From contig JBKQPR010000234.1 in the NCBI GenBank assembly GCA_052144935.1, positions 1-37,410 of the forward strand: 37,410 bases of DNA. Reading direction: 5' to 3'. Made by a program: the position numbers and the translations under genes. The notes under the pieces are model-generated. The model did no database searches. It had not been told where the DNA came from and saw only the letters and a program-made list of their open reading frames with translations. The stretch is from JOPF133 sp052144935. GTDB lineage: Bacteria > Acidobacteriota > Terriglobia > Bryobacterales > Bryobacteraceae. Positions 24,018-32,355 of the stretch are shown piece after piece (the first letter of the stretch is position 1; every line of letters starts with the position of its first letter).

Positions 24018-24401
24018 TCAAGGCAGAGGCGTTTCCCTGTGCAGCAGGTGCAGGATGTTGCCGTCGGGATCGGCGAAGAATACCAGCGAGTTGCCGCCGT
24101 GCGTGGCCGGCTCGGCCAGAAATTGCACGCCCCGCCGGCGCAGCGCTTCGCAAGCCGCCTCGAAATCCTCCACCGTGAGCGCCAGGTGGCGCAGCCCCGG
24201 ATCGTTCAGTTGAAAGGCGCCTTCCGCGGGGCGCCCGGCTTCGATGATCTCGATCATCGAACCGTCCTCGCTTTTGACGAACACCGTGCGGCTGTTCTTG
24301 GACCGATAGTTGATGCGGAACCCCAGGACTTCCACGTACCACTGGGCCAGCCGCTGGGGATCCGGCGAAGCGATGGCGGTGTGCTCGATGCCCTTAACCA
24401 T
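24018..24401 (-). CDS. VOC (glyoxalase/bleomycin-resistance fold) protein
   Basis: Vicinal-oxygen-chelate protein, 127 residues, one pair of beta-alpha-beta-beta-beta modules. Seen: IEHTAIASPDPQRLAQWYVE with the first metal His, an inner Glu (SMIEIIEAG), the third ligand His in LRHLALTVEDFEA, and the last strand FFADPDGNILHLLHRE. In that last strand the usual Glu ligand is His, which could change the metal site. Function is not assignable: isomerase, dioxygenase and binding proteins share the fold. TACAAT lies 8 nt before ATG 24401 with no Shine-Dalgarno sequence. Confidence 0.88.
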   Translation of the reverse strand: MVKGIEHTAIASPDPQRLAQWYVEVLGFRINYRSKNSRTVFVKSEDGSMIEIIEAGRPAEGAFQLNDPGLRHLALTVEDFEAACEALRRRGVQFLAEPATHGGNSLVFFADPDGNILHLLHRETPLP

Positions 24402-24409
24402 AGACCGCG

Positions 24410-24415
24410 ATTGTA
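24410..24415 (-). promoter_or_regulatory. -10 box TACAAT, predicted leaderless start
   Basis: On the minus strand TACAAT, then 8 nt (CGCGGTCT), then ATG 24401; no ribosome-binding sequence in between. Confidence 0.45.
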
Positions 24416-24486
24416 GCGCGCGGCGAGCCTGGTCATCGCGCTCCGCGCGATGCACTATCATGGTCCCAACAGGTCTCCGAAAAACC

Positions 24487-25308
24487 ATGCGGTCTATTTG
24501 GCTGCCCATCCTGATGAGCGCCGTTGTCCTGGCGGCCCTGGCCCAGCGCGGCGGGCGGGTCCCGGAGCGCGGGGACGACGACGCTCCCCTGCCCCGGCAT
24601 GAGGCCGAGTTCCACTTCATCCGCATGGAGTACACCGACTTGCCGCAGTTCCATCGCCGCTGGGGACGCTCTTCGCGCGATGGCATGGGCGAGGGCTGGT
24701 GGCTGGTGGATTGGCCGGCCGCCGACAACCACTTCACCACCGGCGTCGAGCGCCTCACCCGCATCGACACCGGCGACCCCCGCCACCTCCGCCTGACCGA
24801 TCCCCACCTCTTCGACTACCCCTGGATCTACGCCACGCAAACCGGCTGGTGGGGCCTCACCGATGCCGAAACCGCGCGCCTGCGCGAGTACCTGCTGCGC
24901 GGCGGCTACCTGGTGGTGGACGATTTCTGGGGCCCCGAGCAGTGGGAGATCTTCCGCGAAACCATGGACCGCGTGCTGCCCGGCCAGCCGATCACCGACA
25001 TCGCCGAATCCGATACCGTGATGCACGTGCTTTACGACATCGAGGAGAAGGACCGGACCTTCATCCCAGGCTCCCGACACCTGCGCCGCGGCCCCGGCAA
25101 CACCGTGCAAGTGGTGCAGCCCGAAGGCTCGGTACCCGCCTGGCGGGCCATCAACGATTACAACGACCGCATGGTGGTCGCGGTAAACTTCAATACCGAC
25201 GTGGGCGACGCCTGGGAATTCGCCGACGTGCCTTACTACCCCGAACCTATGACCGCGCTGGCGTACCGCTACGGCATCAACTACATTATTTACTCCATGA
25301 CGCACTAA
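24487..25308 (+). CDS. DUF4159-domain secreted protein
   Basis: Unknown function, 273 residues. N-terminal signal MRSIWLPILMSAVVLAALAQ; then a DUF4159-like domain: EFHFIRMEYTDLPQFHRR, DWPAADNHFTTGVERLTRID, FDYPWIYATQTGWWGLTD, LREYLLRGGYLVVDDFWG. The VVDDFWG and 'hDxPWhYh' patterns resemble class I glutamine-amidotransferase-like folds, as proposed for this family; no catalytic Cys is evident. Start ATG 24487 gives a clean signal peptide; the frame is open upstream but begins in non-coding DNA. TATCAT at 24456 would give a short leader with a weak AGGT. Confidence 0.85.
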   Translation: MRSIWLPILMSAVVLAALAQRGGRVPERGDDDAPLPRHEAEFHFIRMEYTDLPQFHRRWGRSSRDGMGEGWWLVDWPAADNHFTTGVERLTRIDTGDPRHLRLTDPHLFDYPWIYATQTGWWGLTDAETARLREYLLRGGYLVVDDFWGPEQWEIFRETMDRVLPGQPITDIAESDTVMHVLYDIEEKDRTFIPGSRHLRRGPGNTVQVVQPEGSVPAWRAINDYNDRMVVAVNFNTDVGDAWEFADVPYYPEPMTALAYRYGINYIIYSMTH

Positions 25309-25344
25309 AGTGTGGCACGCTTCGGCTTGCCGCTGGCCTGATGG

Positions 25345-25374
25345 GCAGGCGGGCCCAGAGGGCGCCCCGCCTGC
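25345..25374. repeat. Dispersed GGGCCCAGAGGGC element with flanking inverted repeat
   Basis: GCAGGCGGG (25345-25353) and CCCGCCTGC (25366-25374) are perfect inverted repeats flanking CCAGAGGGCG; the 13-mer is exact at 25351-25363. It lies 37 bp after the DUF4159 stop in a 155-bp gap. There is no T tract, so a REP-like element is more likely than a terminator. Confidence 0.85.
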
Positions 25375-25450
25375 GCCACTCGGTGACTGCCATCAGACGC
25401 GACCCGCACCTCGAAGTGCCCTGGCGCTGCCTTTCTTCACCGCCCCACGC

Positions 25451-25456
25451 TATTCT
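25451..25456 (+). promoter_or_regulatory. -10 box TATTCT, predicted leaderless start
   Basis: TATTCT is followed by 7 nt (ATAGGCC) and then ATG 25464; no Shine-Dalgarno sequence is present. Confidence 0.4.
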
Positions 25457-25463
25457 ATAGGCC

Positions 25464-26759
25464 ATGCGGGCCAGGACTCTCTTCCTGTGTGGCTTGGTTG
25501 CCTGCGCTCGCGCTCAGCCCACTCCCGGCGAATTGCTGCAGCAAGTCAGCAAGAAGGTCCTGGCAACGGTCGACCGGCTCCCGAAATATATGTGCACGCA
25601 GACCATCGACCGTTGGCAGTTCGAGCCCGCTCCCGGCCGCGCCGAACCTCCCTGCGAGCCCGCCCTTCACAAGCAGACGCACCTCACCACTTCGGACCGG
25701 CTGCGGCTGGATGTGGCCGTTTCGGCTGCCCATGAGATGTATTCCTGGGTGGGGGAAAGCCGCTTTGACGACCGCAGCCTGTTCGATCTGGTTCAAACCG
25801 GGGCACTCTCCACGGGCAGTTTCTCGTCCTTCCTGCTGGTCATTTTCCGCATCGATAACACCGCGTTTGCCTACAAGGGACCGGTCACCGAGGCCGGCCG
25901 GCAACTCGAGGAATTCGAGTTCCAGGTCCCCAAGGAAATGAGCCACTATATCTACAACGGGGCGGGCAGCCGCGTCACCACCGGCTATTACGGGACGATC
26001 CTGGTGGACCCCAAAACCATCGACCTGGTTCGCCTGGAGGTTCACACGGAAGGGCTGCCTCCGGAGACCGGTTCCTGCCAGTCCAGCTCCACTTTGGATT
26101 ACACACGGCTGCGCCTGAACGACACCGATTTTCTTCTGCCCAAGCGCGCCGAGCTGTACATCCTTACCGACAACGGCGTGGAGATGAAGAACACCACGGT
26201 CTACTCGGGCTGCCACGAATTCCTGGGAGAATCCACGCTGCGCTTCGAATCCGCCCCGGAACCGGGACCGGCGGGCGCGGCCAAAGTTGCCGCCGCCGAA
26301 TTGCCCGCGGGCATTCCGTTTCAGGTCGAGTTCATCAAGAGCATCGACCCCGCGTCGGCCGCCGCGGGCGACAAGATCACGGCCAAATTGACCGATCCGA
26401 TTCGCGACACGAACCGCCAAATCCTGGTCCCGAGGGGAGCGGCCGTCACCGCGCGGATTCTTCAGATACGCCGTTACTACGGGCAGACTCCGATACTCCG
26501 GCTGGTTCTGAAACTGGAAACGGTGGAGATCGCCAGAGCGCCCCGGCCTCTGGCGGCCGAGCCGGATACCCGGGTGGCGCCGGTCGCCAACCGCCCGGGA
26601 ACGCCCGGCAGCCGAACGCTGCCGCCAAGGCCCAATCCGGTCATGGTCGACAATGAGGACCGCCAGGCCGCGGTATTCCAATTCGCCAACGCCAGGGGGA
26701 ATCTGGTGGTGGTTAGCGGTTTCGAATCCAAGTGGTTGACGGTTGCGCGAGCGCCTTAG
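25464..26759 (+). CDS. Secreted protein of unknown function, 431 residues
   Basis: Signal peptide MRARTLFLCGLVACARAQ, then a mature domain starting PTPGELLQQVSKKVLATVDRL. The segment PKYMCTQTIDRWQF and a conserved-looking CQSSSTLDYTRLRL contain Cys residues that could form disulfides. Residues about 280-431 include a beta-rich region beginning GIPFQVEFIKSIDPASAAAG, with DKITAKLTDPI and ILVPRGAAVTARIL, reminiscent of TrbI/VirB10-like or conjugal-transfer 'LPKGT' beta motifs, but that likeness may be superficial. This texture (lipid- or outer-membrane-sensing proteins) is common in Acidobacteria. No Shine-Dalgarno sequence. Convergent with the PEP-CTERM gene, 37 bp apart. Confidence 0.8.
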   Translation: MRARTLFLCGLVACARAQPTPGELLQQVSKKVLATVDRLPKYMCTQTIDRWQFEPAPGRAEPPCEPALHKQTHLTTSDRLRLDVAVSAAHEMYSWVGESRFDDRSLFDLVQTGALSTGSFSSFLLVIFRIDNTAFAYKGPVTEAGRQLEEFEFQVPKEMSHYIYNGAGSRVTTGYYGTILVDPKTIDLVRLEVHTEGLPPETGSCQSSSTLDYTRLRLNDTDFLLPKRAELYILTDNGVEMKNTTVYSGCHEFLGESTLRFESAPEPGPAGAAKVAAAELPAGIPFQVEFIKSIDPASAAAGDKITAKLTDPIRDTNRQILVPRGAAVTARILQIRRYYGQTPILRLVLKLETVEIARAPRPLAAEPDTRVAPVANRPGTPGSRTLPPRPNPVMVDNEDRQAAVFQFANARGNLVVVSGFESKWLTVARAP

Positions 26760-26796
26760 ACCAGCGGCGGCGCCGAGCCGGCAGACAGCCGCAAAC

Positions 26797-27450
26797 CTAC
26801 CTCGGCAGCGCCTGGGAGGGCGCCCGTTTACGCCTCCGCAACAGGCCTGCGGCAAGTGGGATTGCGCCGGCCAGCACCAGTCCAAGCGAACCCGGTTCCG
26901 GAACGGAACCTGATGAGGGCGTGCCGGCCTGAGCCGTCACAGGGGCCTGGGCCTCGAACGAACTGATTGCCAGACTTCCGCCGCTGGTCGTCAAACCCGT
27001 GAACGGGGCGACGCAACTGCAGAGCCCGTACCCTGTCGGTCCAAAGTCGCTCAGCATATTGTACGTACCGAAGGAATTGTCTTCCGCAGCGAGAAAGATT
27101 GAGCCAAGGTCGGCTGTGTTTGTGATCCCGAAGACATTCATGGAGTTGTCGAAGAAAAACGTACCGCCGGTTAACGTGAAGGTACCCACAGTCGCTATCG
27201 TGACCGTGTTAGTGTCGACATCCGGAGCGCACGGAAAAGTCTCACTGGGGCAGTTGCCGATGAGTGTAGTATCCGTCACCTGGGTAAAGGTAACGAGCTG
27301 ATTGGTGAACGAGGTACCGCCGAGTGAACCGGTGGCAACGACGCCGACGCTATAAAAGATGGATGACGCTGCGGCGGGAAGCGCCGCAAGGGCGCCTACG
27401 AGGATGAACTGGATGGTTCGGGCTGTGGCCGTCCTTCGAGATGTCTTCAT
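26797..27450 (-). CDS. PEP-CTERM sorting-domain protein
   Basis: Exported protein, 217 residues, with signal peptide (TIQFILVGALAALPAAASS), a Thr/Ser/Gly-rich beta region (about 38-180), and a C-terminal PEP-CTERM anchor: VPEPGSLGLVLAGAIPL, a hydrophobic helix and the basic end LLRRRKR. PEP-CTERM proteins are known to be processed by an exosortase and associated with exopolysaccharide; no exosortase is in the window. ATG 27450 is preferred because GGAGG lies 6-7 nt upstream; the frame is open to 27555 but without signals. Two inverted repeats lie just upstream. Divergent from a CadC-type regulator. Confidence 0.93.
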   Translation of the reverse strand: MKTSRRTATARTIQFILVGALAALPAAASSIFYSVGVVATGSLGGTSFTNQLVTFTQVTDTTLIGNCPSETFPCAPDVDTNTVTIATVGTFTLTGGTFFFDNSMNVFGITNTADLGSIFLAAEDNSFGTYNMLSDFGPTGYGLCSCVAPFTGLTTSGGSLAISSFEAQAPVTAQAGTPSSGSVPEPGSLGLVLAGAIPLAAGLLRRRKRAPSQALPR

Positions 27451-27461
27451 AATGCTCCTCC

Positions 27462-27519
27462 GATTAGGGCCTAATCCGGGATTTCCATTTTGCTCCCGGT
27501 TTTTCGTGAGTCCCGGGAG
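27462..27519 (-). promoter_or_regulatory. Two inverted repeats upstream of the PEP-CTERM gene
   Basis: GATTAGG-G-CCTAATC (27462-27476) is a perfect 7-bp palindrome directly beside the gene's GGAGG ribosome-binding site. A second inverted repeat, CTCCCGG...CCGGGAG, spans 27493-27519. They could be operators or mRNA hairpins hiding the ribosome-binding site. Confidence 0.4.
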
Positions 27520-27696
27520 GAGCCGAGACAATCCGCACGGCTTATCCAACGTCATGCGTAGCCCCCCTCCTTGTTCGAGCCGATGGCCTCACGTAAAATG
27601 ATGTCCGGTACGAACCGCTGGAAGGTAGCCTAAGCGAAGCCGGGCTGGGCGTCTCGCAAAAGGCGTTGAAATTCTTCTGAAAGATTTTTAAAACGG

Positions 27697-29568
27697 ATGA
27701 TCCGCCAGAAAGGAAAGCACTTCTTCGAGTTCGGCCGCTTCCGCCTCGACCCTGTGGAAAAGGTTTTGTACGCGGATGGCCAGCCGGTCCAGCTAACTTC
27801 GAAGGCTTTCGAGACGCTCTCGGCGCTGGTCGAAGCCGGCGGCCACATCCTCGCAAAGGAAGAACTGCTCAAACGGATCTGGCCGGACACGTTTGTCGAG
27901 GAAGGCACCCTATTCCAGAACATTGCCACGCTCCGCAGGGTGCTGGGCGATGGGCCGGACCAGCGTTCGTTTATCGAGACGGTTCCGCGGCGCGGTTACC
28001 GGTTCTCCGGAACCGTGCGTCAGGGCGACGCCGAGGCTCCCAAGGTGGAATCGAGGTCCCGGATCGGCTACCGCACCGTTGCCGGAGCGGCCATGGGAGC
28101 CGTCTTATTGCTGGCCGTCTGGTTCGCCTGGCAGGGCATCCGGCCGCCGGTTTCTCCGGAACAGGGAAAAATCAAGCTGGCCGTGCTGCCCTTTCTGAAC
28201 CTCAGCGGCGACTCCGGTCAGGACTATTTCAGCAATGGCCTGACCGAGGAGATGATCACCCAACTCGGCACGCTCGAACCGGCTCGATTGGCGGTCATCG
28301 CCCGCACGTCCTCCATGCAATATAAGGACACCAAAAAGGACGCGCGCCAAATCGGCCGTGAGTTGGGCGTGGATTACATCATGGAGGGAAGCGTTCGCCG
28401 CGACGCCGGGCGCGTGCGGATCACAGCCAAATTGATCCGGGTCAACGACCAGACCAACCTCTGGGCCCAGGCTTACGATCGAAACCTGACCGACATTGTG
28501 AGTTTGCAGAACGATGTAGCGGGCGCGATTGCTCGTGAAATCAAACTGAAGCTGACGGCAGCGGCCAGCGCGCGGGCGGCCAACGCGGCTCCCCTCGATC
28601 CGCAGGCCCATGAGCTGTACCTCGAAGGGCGCTACTTCTGGAACAAGCGTACCGAAGGCGGGATCTTAAAAGCCATCGACTCCTTCAGCGACGCGATTGC
28701 GCGCGCTCCGAAATACGCGCAGGCGCATGCGGGGCTGGCGGACGCCTACGCCTTGCTCGGCTCTCTGGCCAACGCCACAACACCCCGCCGTGAGGCTATG
28801 ACCAAGGCCAAGGCAAGTGCTTTGCGGGCGCTGGAGATCGACGATTCCCTGGCCGAGGCCCACACCTCCCTGGCCTTCGTACTGATGCAGTATGAGTGGG
28901 ATTGGGAGGGCGCCGACAGGGAGTTCCGGCGGGCTCTCGAATTGAATCCCAATTATGCCACGGCTCATCAGTGGTATGGCTTCTGGCTGATAGCCCGCGG
29001 AAGGTCCGGAGAGGCTATCGAGGAAGAGCTCCGGGCGCGGGAAAACGATCCGCTTTCGACCATCGTGGAGACGGATACCTGCCAACTCTTGTCGTCCCTG
29101 GGGCGTGAGGACGAGGCCATACGGCACGCGCAACGCGCGCTGGAATTGGATCCCGGTTTTGCGTTGGCGCACCTGTACCTGGCGGAAGCTTACGCCGGCA
29201 AGAAGAATTATCCTGAAGCGATCGTAGAGGCGCGCAAGGCGCTCGACCTGAGCGCCGACCCTGCCTGGGCCCAGTCGATGCTCGCCCGCATGTACGCCCT
29301 TACCGGGCAGATCGACAAGGGTCAGGGGATTTTACACGCCATGTTGGAGACTGCCAACCAGCGGGAGGATCTGGCGATTTGTTTGGCGCGGGTTTACGCG
29401 GCTTTGGGAGAGAAAGACGCGGCCTTCGCGTGGCTGGAAAGGGCCTATCGCAACCATGAAGGAGGACTGATTCTACTCCACGTGGACCCGGAGTTCCAGA
29501 CGATCAGGCAAGACCCCCGGTTCACCGGCCTGGTGGGCCGTATCGGCCTGCGGTATTCCAGCTCGTGA
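27697..29568 (+). CDS. CadC-type winged-helix regulator with FlgO-like domain and TPRs
   Basis: Membrane-bound transcriptional regulator, 623 residues. Residues 10-108 are an OmpR/PhoB-type winged helix (FEFGRFRLDPVEKVLYADGQ, LVEAGGHILAKEELLKRIW, ATLRRVLGDGP, FIETVPRRGYRF). One transmembrane segment lies at about 127-147 (AAMGAVLLLAVWFAWQGI). Residues about 155-285 form a FlgO-like domain (IKLAVLPFLNLSGDSGQDYF, GLTEEMITQL, YIMEGSVRR). From about 300 to 610 are TPRs (AQAHAGLADAYALLGSL, ALELNPNYATAHQWYGFWL, FALAHLYLAEAYAGK). This is a large family in Acidobacteria and is thought to read an extracytoplasmic signal through the TPRs. The start ATG 27697 has no clear Shine-Dalgarno sequence. Confidence 0.92.
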   Translation: MIRQKGKHFFEFGRFRLDPVEKVLYADGQPVQLTSKAFETLSALVEAGGHILAKEELLKRIWPDTFVEEGTLFQNIATLRRVLGDGPDQRSFIETVPRRGYRFSGTVRQGDAEAPKVESRSRIGYRTVAGAAMGAVLLLAVWFAWQGIRPPVSPEQGKIKLAVLPFLNLSGDSGQDYFSNGLTEEMITQLGTLEPARLAVIARTSSMQYKDTKKDARQIGRELGVDYIMEGSVRRDAGRVRITAKLIRVNDQTNLWAQAYDRNLTDIVSLQNDVAGAIAREIKLKLTAAASARAANAAPLDPQAHELYLEGRYFWNKRTEGGILKAIDSFSDAIARAPKYAQAHAGLADAYALLGSLANATTPRREAMTKAKASALRALEIDDSLAEAHTSLAFVLMQYEWDWEGADREFRRALELNPNYATAHQWYGFWLIARGRSGEAIEEELRARENDPLSTIVETDTCQLLSSLGREDEAIRHAQRALELDPGFALAHLYLAEAYAGKKNYPEAIVEARKALDLSADPAWAQSMLARMYALTGQIDKGQGILHAMLETANQREDLAICLARVYAALGEKDAAFAWLERAYRNHEGGLILLHVDPEFQTIRQDPRFTGLVGRIGLRYSSS

Positions 29569-29814
29569 GCGGGGCGATCGGAGGCGGCTCTATGGAGGGA
29601 CAAATCCAGCTCCAGGCCGTGAGATTCGGTGCTGCCGCGTTATTGCGGGTACCCTGGGGGCCCGGCGTTCGACTCGCGCCAGCGTGCCATTTTCCGGAAC
29701 AGCGAGGCCGGGAGCAAGTCCGTCGCCGGCAGCGAGAACGTCGCCCGCCGATCGACCGATGGCGAAACGCGGGCAGGGGCAAAGTGTCTTGGCAGGATCG
29801 CCCGCCCTACAAGT

Positions 29815-29820
29815 TACACT
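29815..29820 (+). promoter_or_regulatory. -10 box TACACT, predicted leaderless start
   Basis: TACACT is followed by 7 nt (GGGCTTT) and then ATG 29828; no ribosome-binding sequence. The preceding 29569-29814 shows no supported gene. Confidence 0.35.
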
Positions 29821-29827
29821 GGGCTTT

Positions 29828-31006
29828 ATGACTGCTTATCCTCCGCTACAGGCGCCCGCGCGCCTGCTCTTCGGCCCCGGCCCCAGCATGGTGGCGCCAC
29901 GGGTCTACCAGGCCATGGCGCAGCCCATCGTGGGGCACCTGGACCCTTTCTTCTTCGAAGTCGCCGGCCAGATCCGTACGCTGCTGGGATATGTCTTTTC
30001 CACGGCTAACGAATTCAACCTGGCGACCTCCGGCACGGGCAGCTCGGGAATGGAGGCCGCCGTGGCTAACCTGGCAGAGCCGGGTAAGAAATTCGCGCTG
30101 CTCTCGAACGGCTTCTTCGCCGACCGCATTGGCGAGATGGCCCGCCGTCAGGGCGCCGCGGTCTTGCGGCTGACCAAGGAGTGGGGCCAGCCCTACGATC
30201 CCCAGGAGGCCCGCGAGTTCATTCGCCGCTTAGAGCCGCACGTGGTGGCGTTCGTGCAGGCGGAGACTTCCACCGGGATGTTCAATCAGGCCAAGCCCAT
30301 CTGCGAAGCGGCGCACGAGGTGGGCGCGGTGACCATCGCGGATTGCGTCACGTCGCTCGGCGGCATGCCCGTCGAGGTGGACGAGAACGGCATCGACGTG
30401 GCCTACAGTTGCACGCAGAAAGGGCTGGGCTGTCCGCCGGGGCTGGCGCCTATGACAGTCTCTCCGCGCGCGCTCGAGCACATCAAAGCGCGCACCGCGC
30501 CGGTCGAATCCTGGTACCTCGATCTGCAGCTTCTGGACGGCTATTACAGCGGCCGGAAGTATCATCACACGGCCTCGGCAACGGCGTTTTACGCCCTGCG
30601 CGAAGGCCTGGCGATGGTGTCCGAGGAGGGGCGCGAGAACCGCTGGGAGAGGCACCGGCGGAATCACCTGGCGTTCGTGGCGGGGATCGAGGCCATGGGG
30701 CTGCGGATGCACGTCGAGAACCCGGCCGACCGGTTGTGGACCCTCAACACGCCGCGCGTGCCGGAGGGAGTGGACGAGGCCAGGGTGCGCCAGTATCTGC
30801 TGGCCCGGCGCGGCATGGAGATCGCCGGAGGATTCGGTCCGCTGGCGGGCAAGGTGTTTCGAATCGGGTTGATGGGCTATGGGTCGACGGCCGAGAACGT
30901 GCTGATGGTGCTGGAGGCGCTGGAGGAGGCGCTCGGCGAGCAGGGCTACACACCTGCCGGGGATGCCCGCGCGGCGGCGGAGCGGGCGCTCGGGGCGGCG
31001 GTATAA
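29828..31006 (+). CDS. Class V aminotransferase, alanine-glyoxylate/serine type
   Basis: PLP enzyme, 392 residues. Family members transaminate glyoxylate with alanine or serine, or cleave sulfur-amino acids; the alanine-glyoxylate subtype is inferred. Seen: N-terminal LLFGPGPSMVAPRVYQAM, ATSGTGSSGMEAAVANL, the PLP-ring Asp172 in TIADCVTSLGG, the Schiff-base Lys198 in YSCTQKGLGCPPGLAP, and the C-terminal substrate Arg region GGFGPLAGKVFRIGLMG. ATG 29828 is chosen because the family N-terminus begins a few residues later; the frame is open back to 29684 but that part is Arg/Ser-rich filler. TACACT 7 nt upstream suggests a leaderless transcript. Confidence 0.92.
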   Translation: MTAYPPLQAPARLLFGPGPSMVAPRVYQAMAQPIVGHLDPFFFEVAGQIRTLLGYVFSTANEFNLATSGTGSSGMEAAVANLAEPGKKFALLSNGFFADRIGEMARRQGAAVLRLTKEWGQPYDPQEAREFIRRLEPHVVAFVQAETSTGMFNQAKPICEAAHEVGAVTIADCVTSLGGMPVEVDENGIDVAYSCTQKGLGCPPGLAPMTVSPRALEHIKARTAPVESWYLDLQLLDGYYSGRKYHHTASATAFYALREGLAMVSEEGRENRWERHRRNHLAFVAGIEAMGLRMHVENPADRLWTLNTPRVPEGVDEARVRQYLLARRGMEIAGGFGPLAGKVFRIGLMGYGSTAENVLMVLEALEEALGEQGYTPAGDARAAAERALGAAV

Positions 31007-31098
31007 GGGAGTGGATAGGGCGGGCCTGCGCGGGTTCCTCCTCGAACGACCACGCGCGTCTCGTCGGCCGCGGGAGAGGCCGCGGGGGAGTAAGATGC

Positions 31099-32355
31099 AT
31101 GTGGATGACCGATCGCCGCCGCTTCCTGCAATCCGCCGCCGGGCTGGGGATGGCCTCTGCCGCGCAAGCCTCCGCCGCGCAAGCCTCTGCCGCGCAAGCT
31201 GCCGACGCGCAAGGTTCGCCCGAACCACCGCCCGAGGGCGACCGCCAGTATTGGATCGCCACAGCCCGCAAGCTGGCCGGCCCGGTGCTCGGCCAGCTTG
31301 CCGCCGGAACCCTCAAGCGGGCCATGCCGGTCGAGTGTGTCACGGGCAATCCCGCCGAACGCGCCCGCTACTCCCACCTGGAAGCGCTGGGTCGCCTGCT
31401 GTGCGGCCTGGCGCCGTGGCTCGAAAGCGGCGATGCTCCCGATCTGGCCGGGCTGGCGCGCCGGGCCATTCGCTCGGCCACCGATCCGCAGTCCGCCGAT
31501 TTCCTCAACTTTCACGAAGGCTCGCAGCCGCTGGTGGATTGCGGCTTTCTGGCCCAGGCGATTCTGCGCGCGCCCCGGGAGCTCTGGGAATCGCTGGATG
31601 CCGCCACCCGGCGCAACCTGGCGGCGGCTTTGGCATCGTCGCGCGCTATCACTCCGGGCTTCAACAACTGGCTGCTCTTCTCGGCCAGCGTGGAAGCGGC
31701 GCTGGCGCGCATGGGCGAGCGATGGGACGCCATGCGCATCGACTACGCCCTGCGCCAGCACCAAGAGTGGTACAAGGGCGACGGCGTCTACGGGGATGGC
31801 CCCGCGTTCCACTGGGACTACTACAACAGCTTCGTGATTCAGCCCATGCTCATCGACGTGCTGCGCGCGATGCGCACGCACAACCGCGCCTGGGACGGCA
31901 TGGTTGCCGATATTACGGCGCGCGCCCGCCGCTATGCCGCCATCGAGGAGCGGCTGATCGCGCCGGATGGCAGTTATCCCGCGGTGGGCCGCTCGATCAC
32001 TTACCGCTGCGGCGCGTTCCAGGTGCTGGCGCAGATGGCCCTGCTGGGCGAGCTGCCCGCGCCGCTGTCGCCCGGAGGCGTACGCAGCGCGCTGACCGCC
32101 ACGATGCGCCGCACGCTGGATGCGCCCGGCACTTTCGACGGGGATGGCTGGCTGCGCGTGGGCCTGTGCGGCCACCAGCCGCACTTGGGGGAGAGCTACA
32201 TCTCGACCGGCAGCCTGTACCTGTGCGCCGCGGTGCTGCTGCCGCTGGGGTTGGGCGCGTCGGATGCATTCTGGACTGCGCCCGCGGAACCCTGGACCGC
32301 GCGGCGGCTGTGGGAGGGTGAGGATGCGGGGGCGGATCATGCGCTGGGGGGATAG
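31099..32355 (+). CDS. DUF2264-domain secreted protein
   Basis: Predicted polysaccharide-active or -binding protein (DUF2264 has an alpha/alpha toroid-like pattern; catalytic role unproven), 418 residues. N-terminus MWMTDRRRFLQSAAGLGMAS has an RRxFL signal, so Tat export is likely, followed by an Ala/Ser/Gln repeat (SAAQASAAQ) coded by a 15-bp tandem repeat. Seen: EALGRLLCGLAPWLES, FNNWLLFSASVEAALARMG, WYKGDGVYGDGPAFHWDYYN and GHQPHLGESYISTGSLYLCA, all typical DUF2264 patterns. GGGGGAG lies 8 nt before ATG 31099; ATG 31105 is an alternative. The 3' end and downstream DNA are duplicated at 32458. Confidence 0.87.
   Translation: MWMTDRRRFLQSAAGLGMASAAQASAAQASAAQAADAQGSPEPPPEGDRQYWIATARKLAGPVLGQLAAGTLKRAMPVECVTGNPAERARYSHLEALGRLLCGLAPWLESGDAPDLAGLARRAIRSATDPQSADFLNFHEGSQPLVDCGFLAQAILRAPRELWESLDAATRRNLAAALASSRAITPGFNNWLLFSASVEAALARMGERWDAMRIDYALRQHQEWYKGDGVYGDGPAFHWDYYNSFVIQPMLIDVLRAMRTHNRAWDGMVADITARARRYAAIEERLIAPDGSYPAVGRSITYRCGAFQVLAQMALLGELPAPLSPGGVRSALTATMRRTLDAPGTFDGDGWLRVGLCGHQPHLGESYISTGSLYLCAAVLLPLGLGASDAFWTAPAEPWTARRLWEGEDAGADHALGG
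31153..31212 (+). repeat. 15-bp tandem repeat behind the signal peptide, four units
   Basis: GCCTCTGCCGCGCAA and close variants repeat four times, coding SAAQA-like units just after the signal sequence of the DUF2264 protein. The period is five codons and therefore frame-neutral. Confidence 0.9.

Noticed and set aside
29569..29827. Small ORFs between the CadC-TPR regulator and the aminotransferase
   Set aside because: Arg/Pro-rich frames in two phases with no ribosome-binding site or recognisable motif; only the TACACT box near the end is retained.
30181..31098. Upstream extension of the DUF2264 frame
   Set aside because: Shadow of the aminotransferase gene; the signal peptide and ribosome-binding site define the start at 31099.
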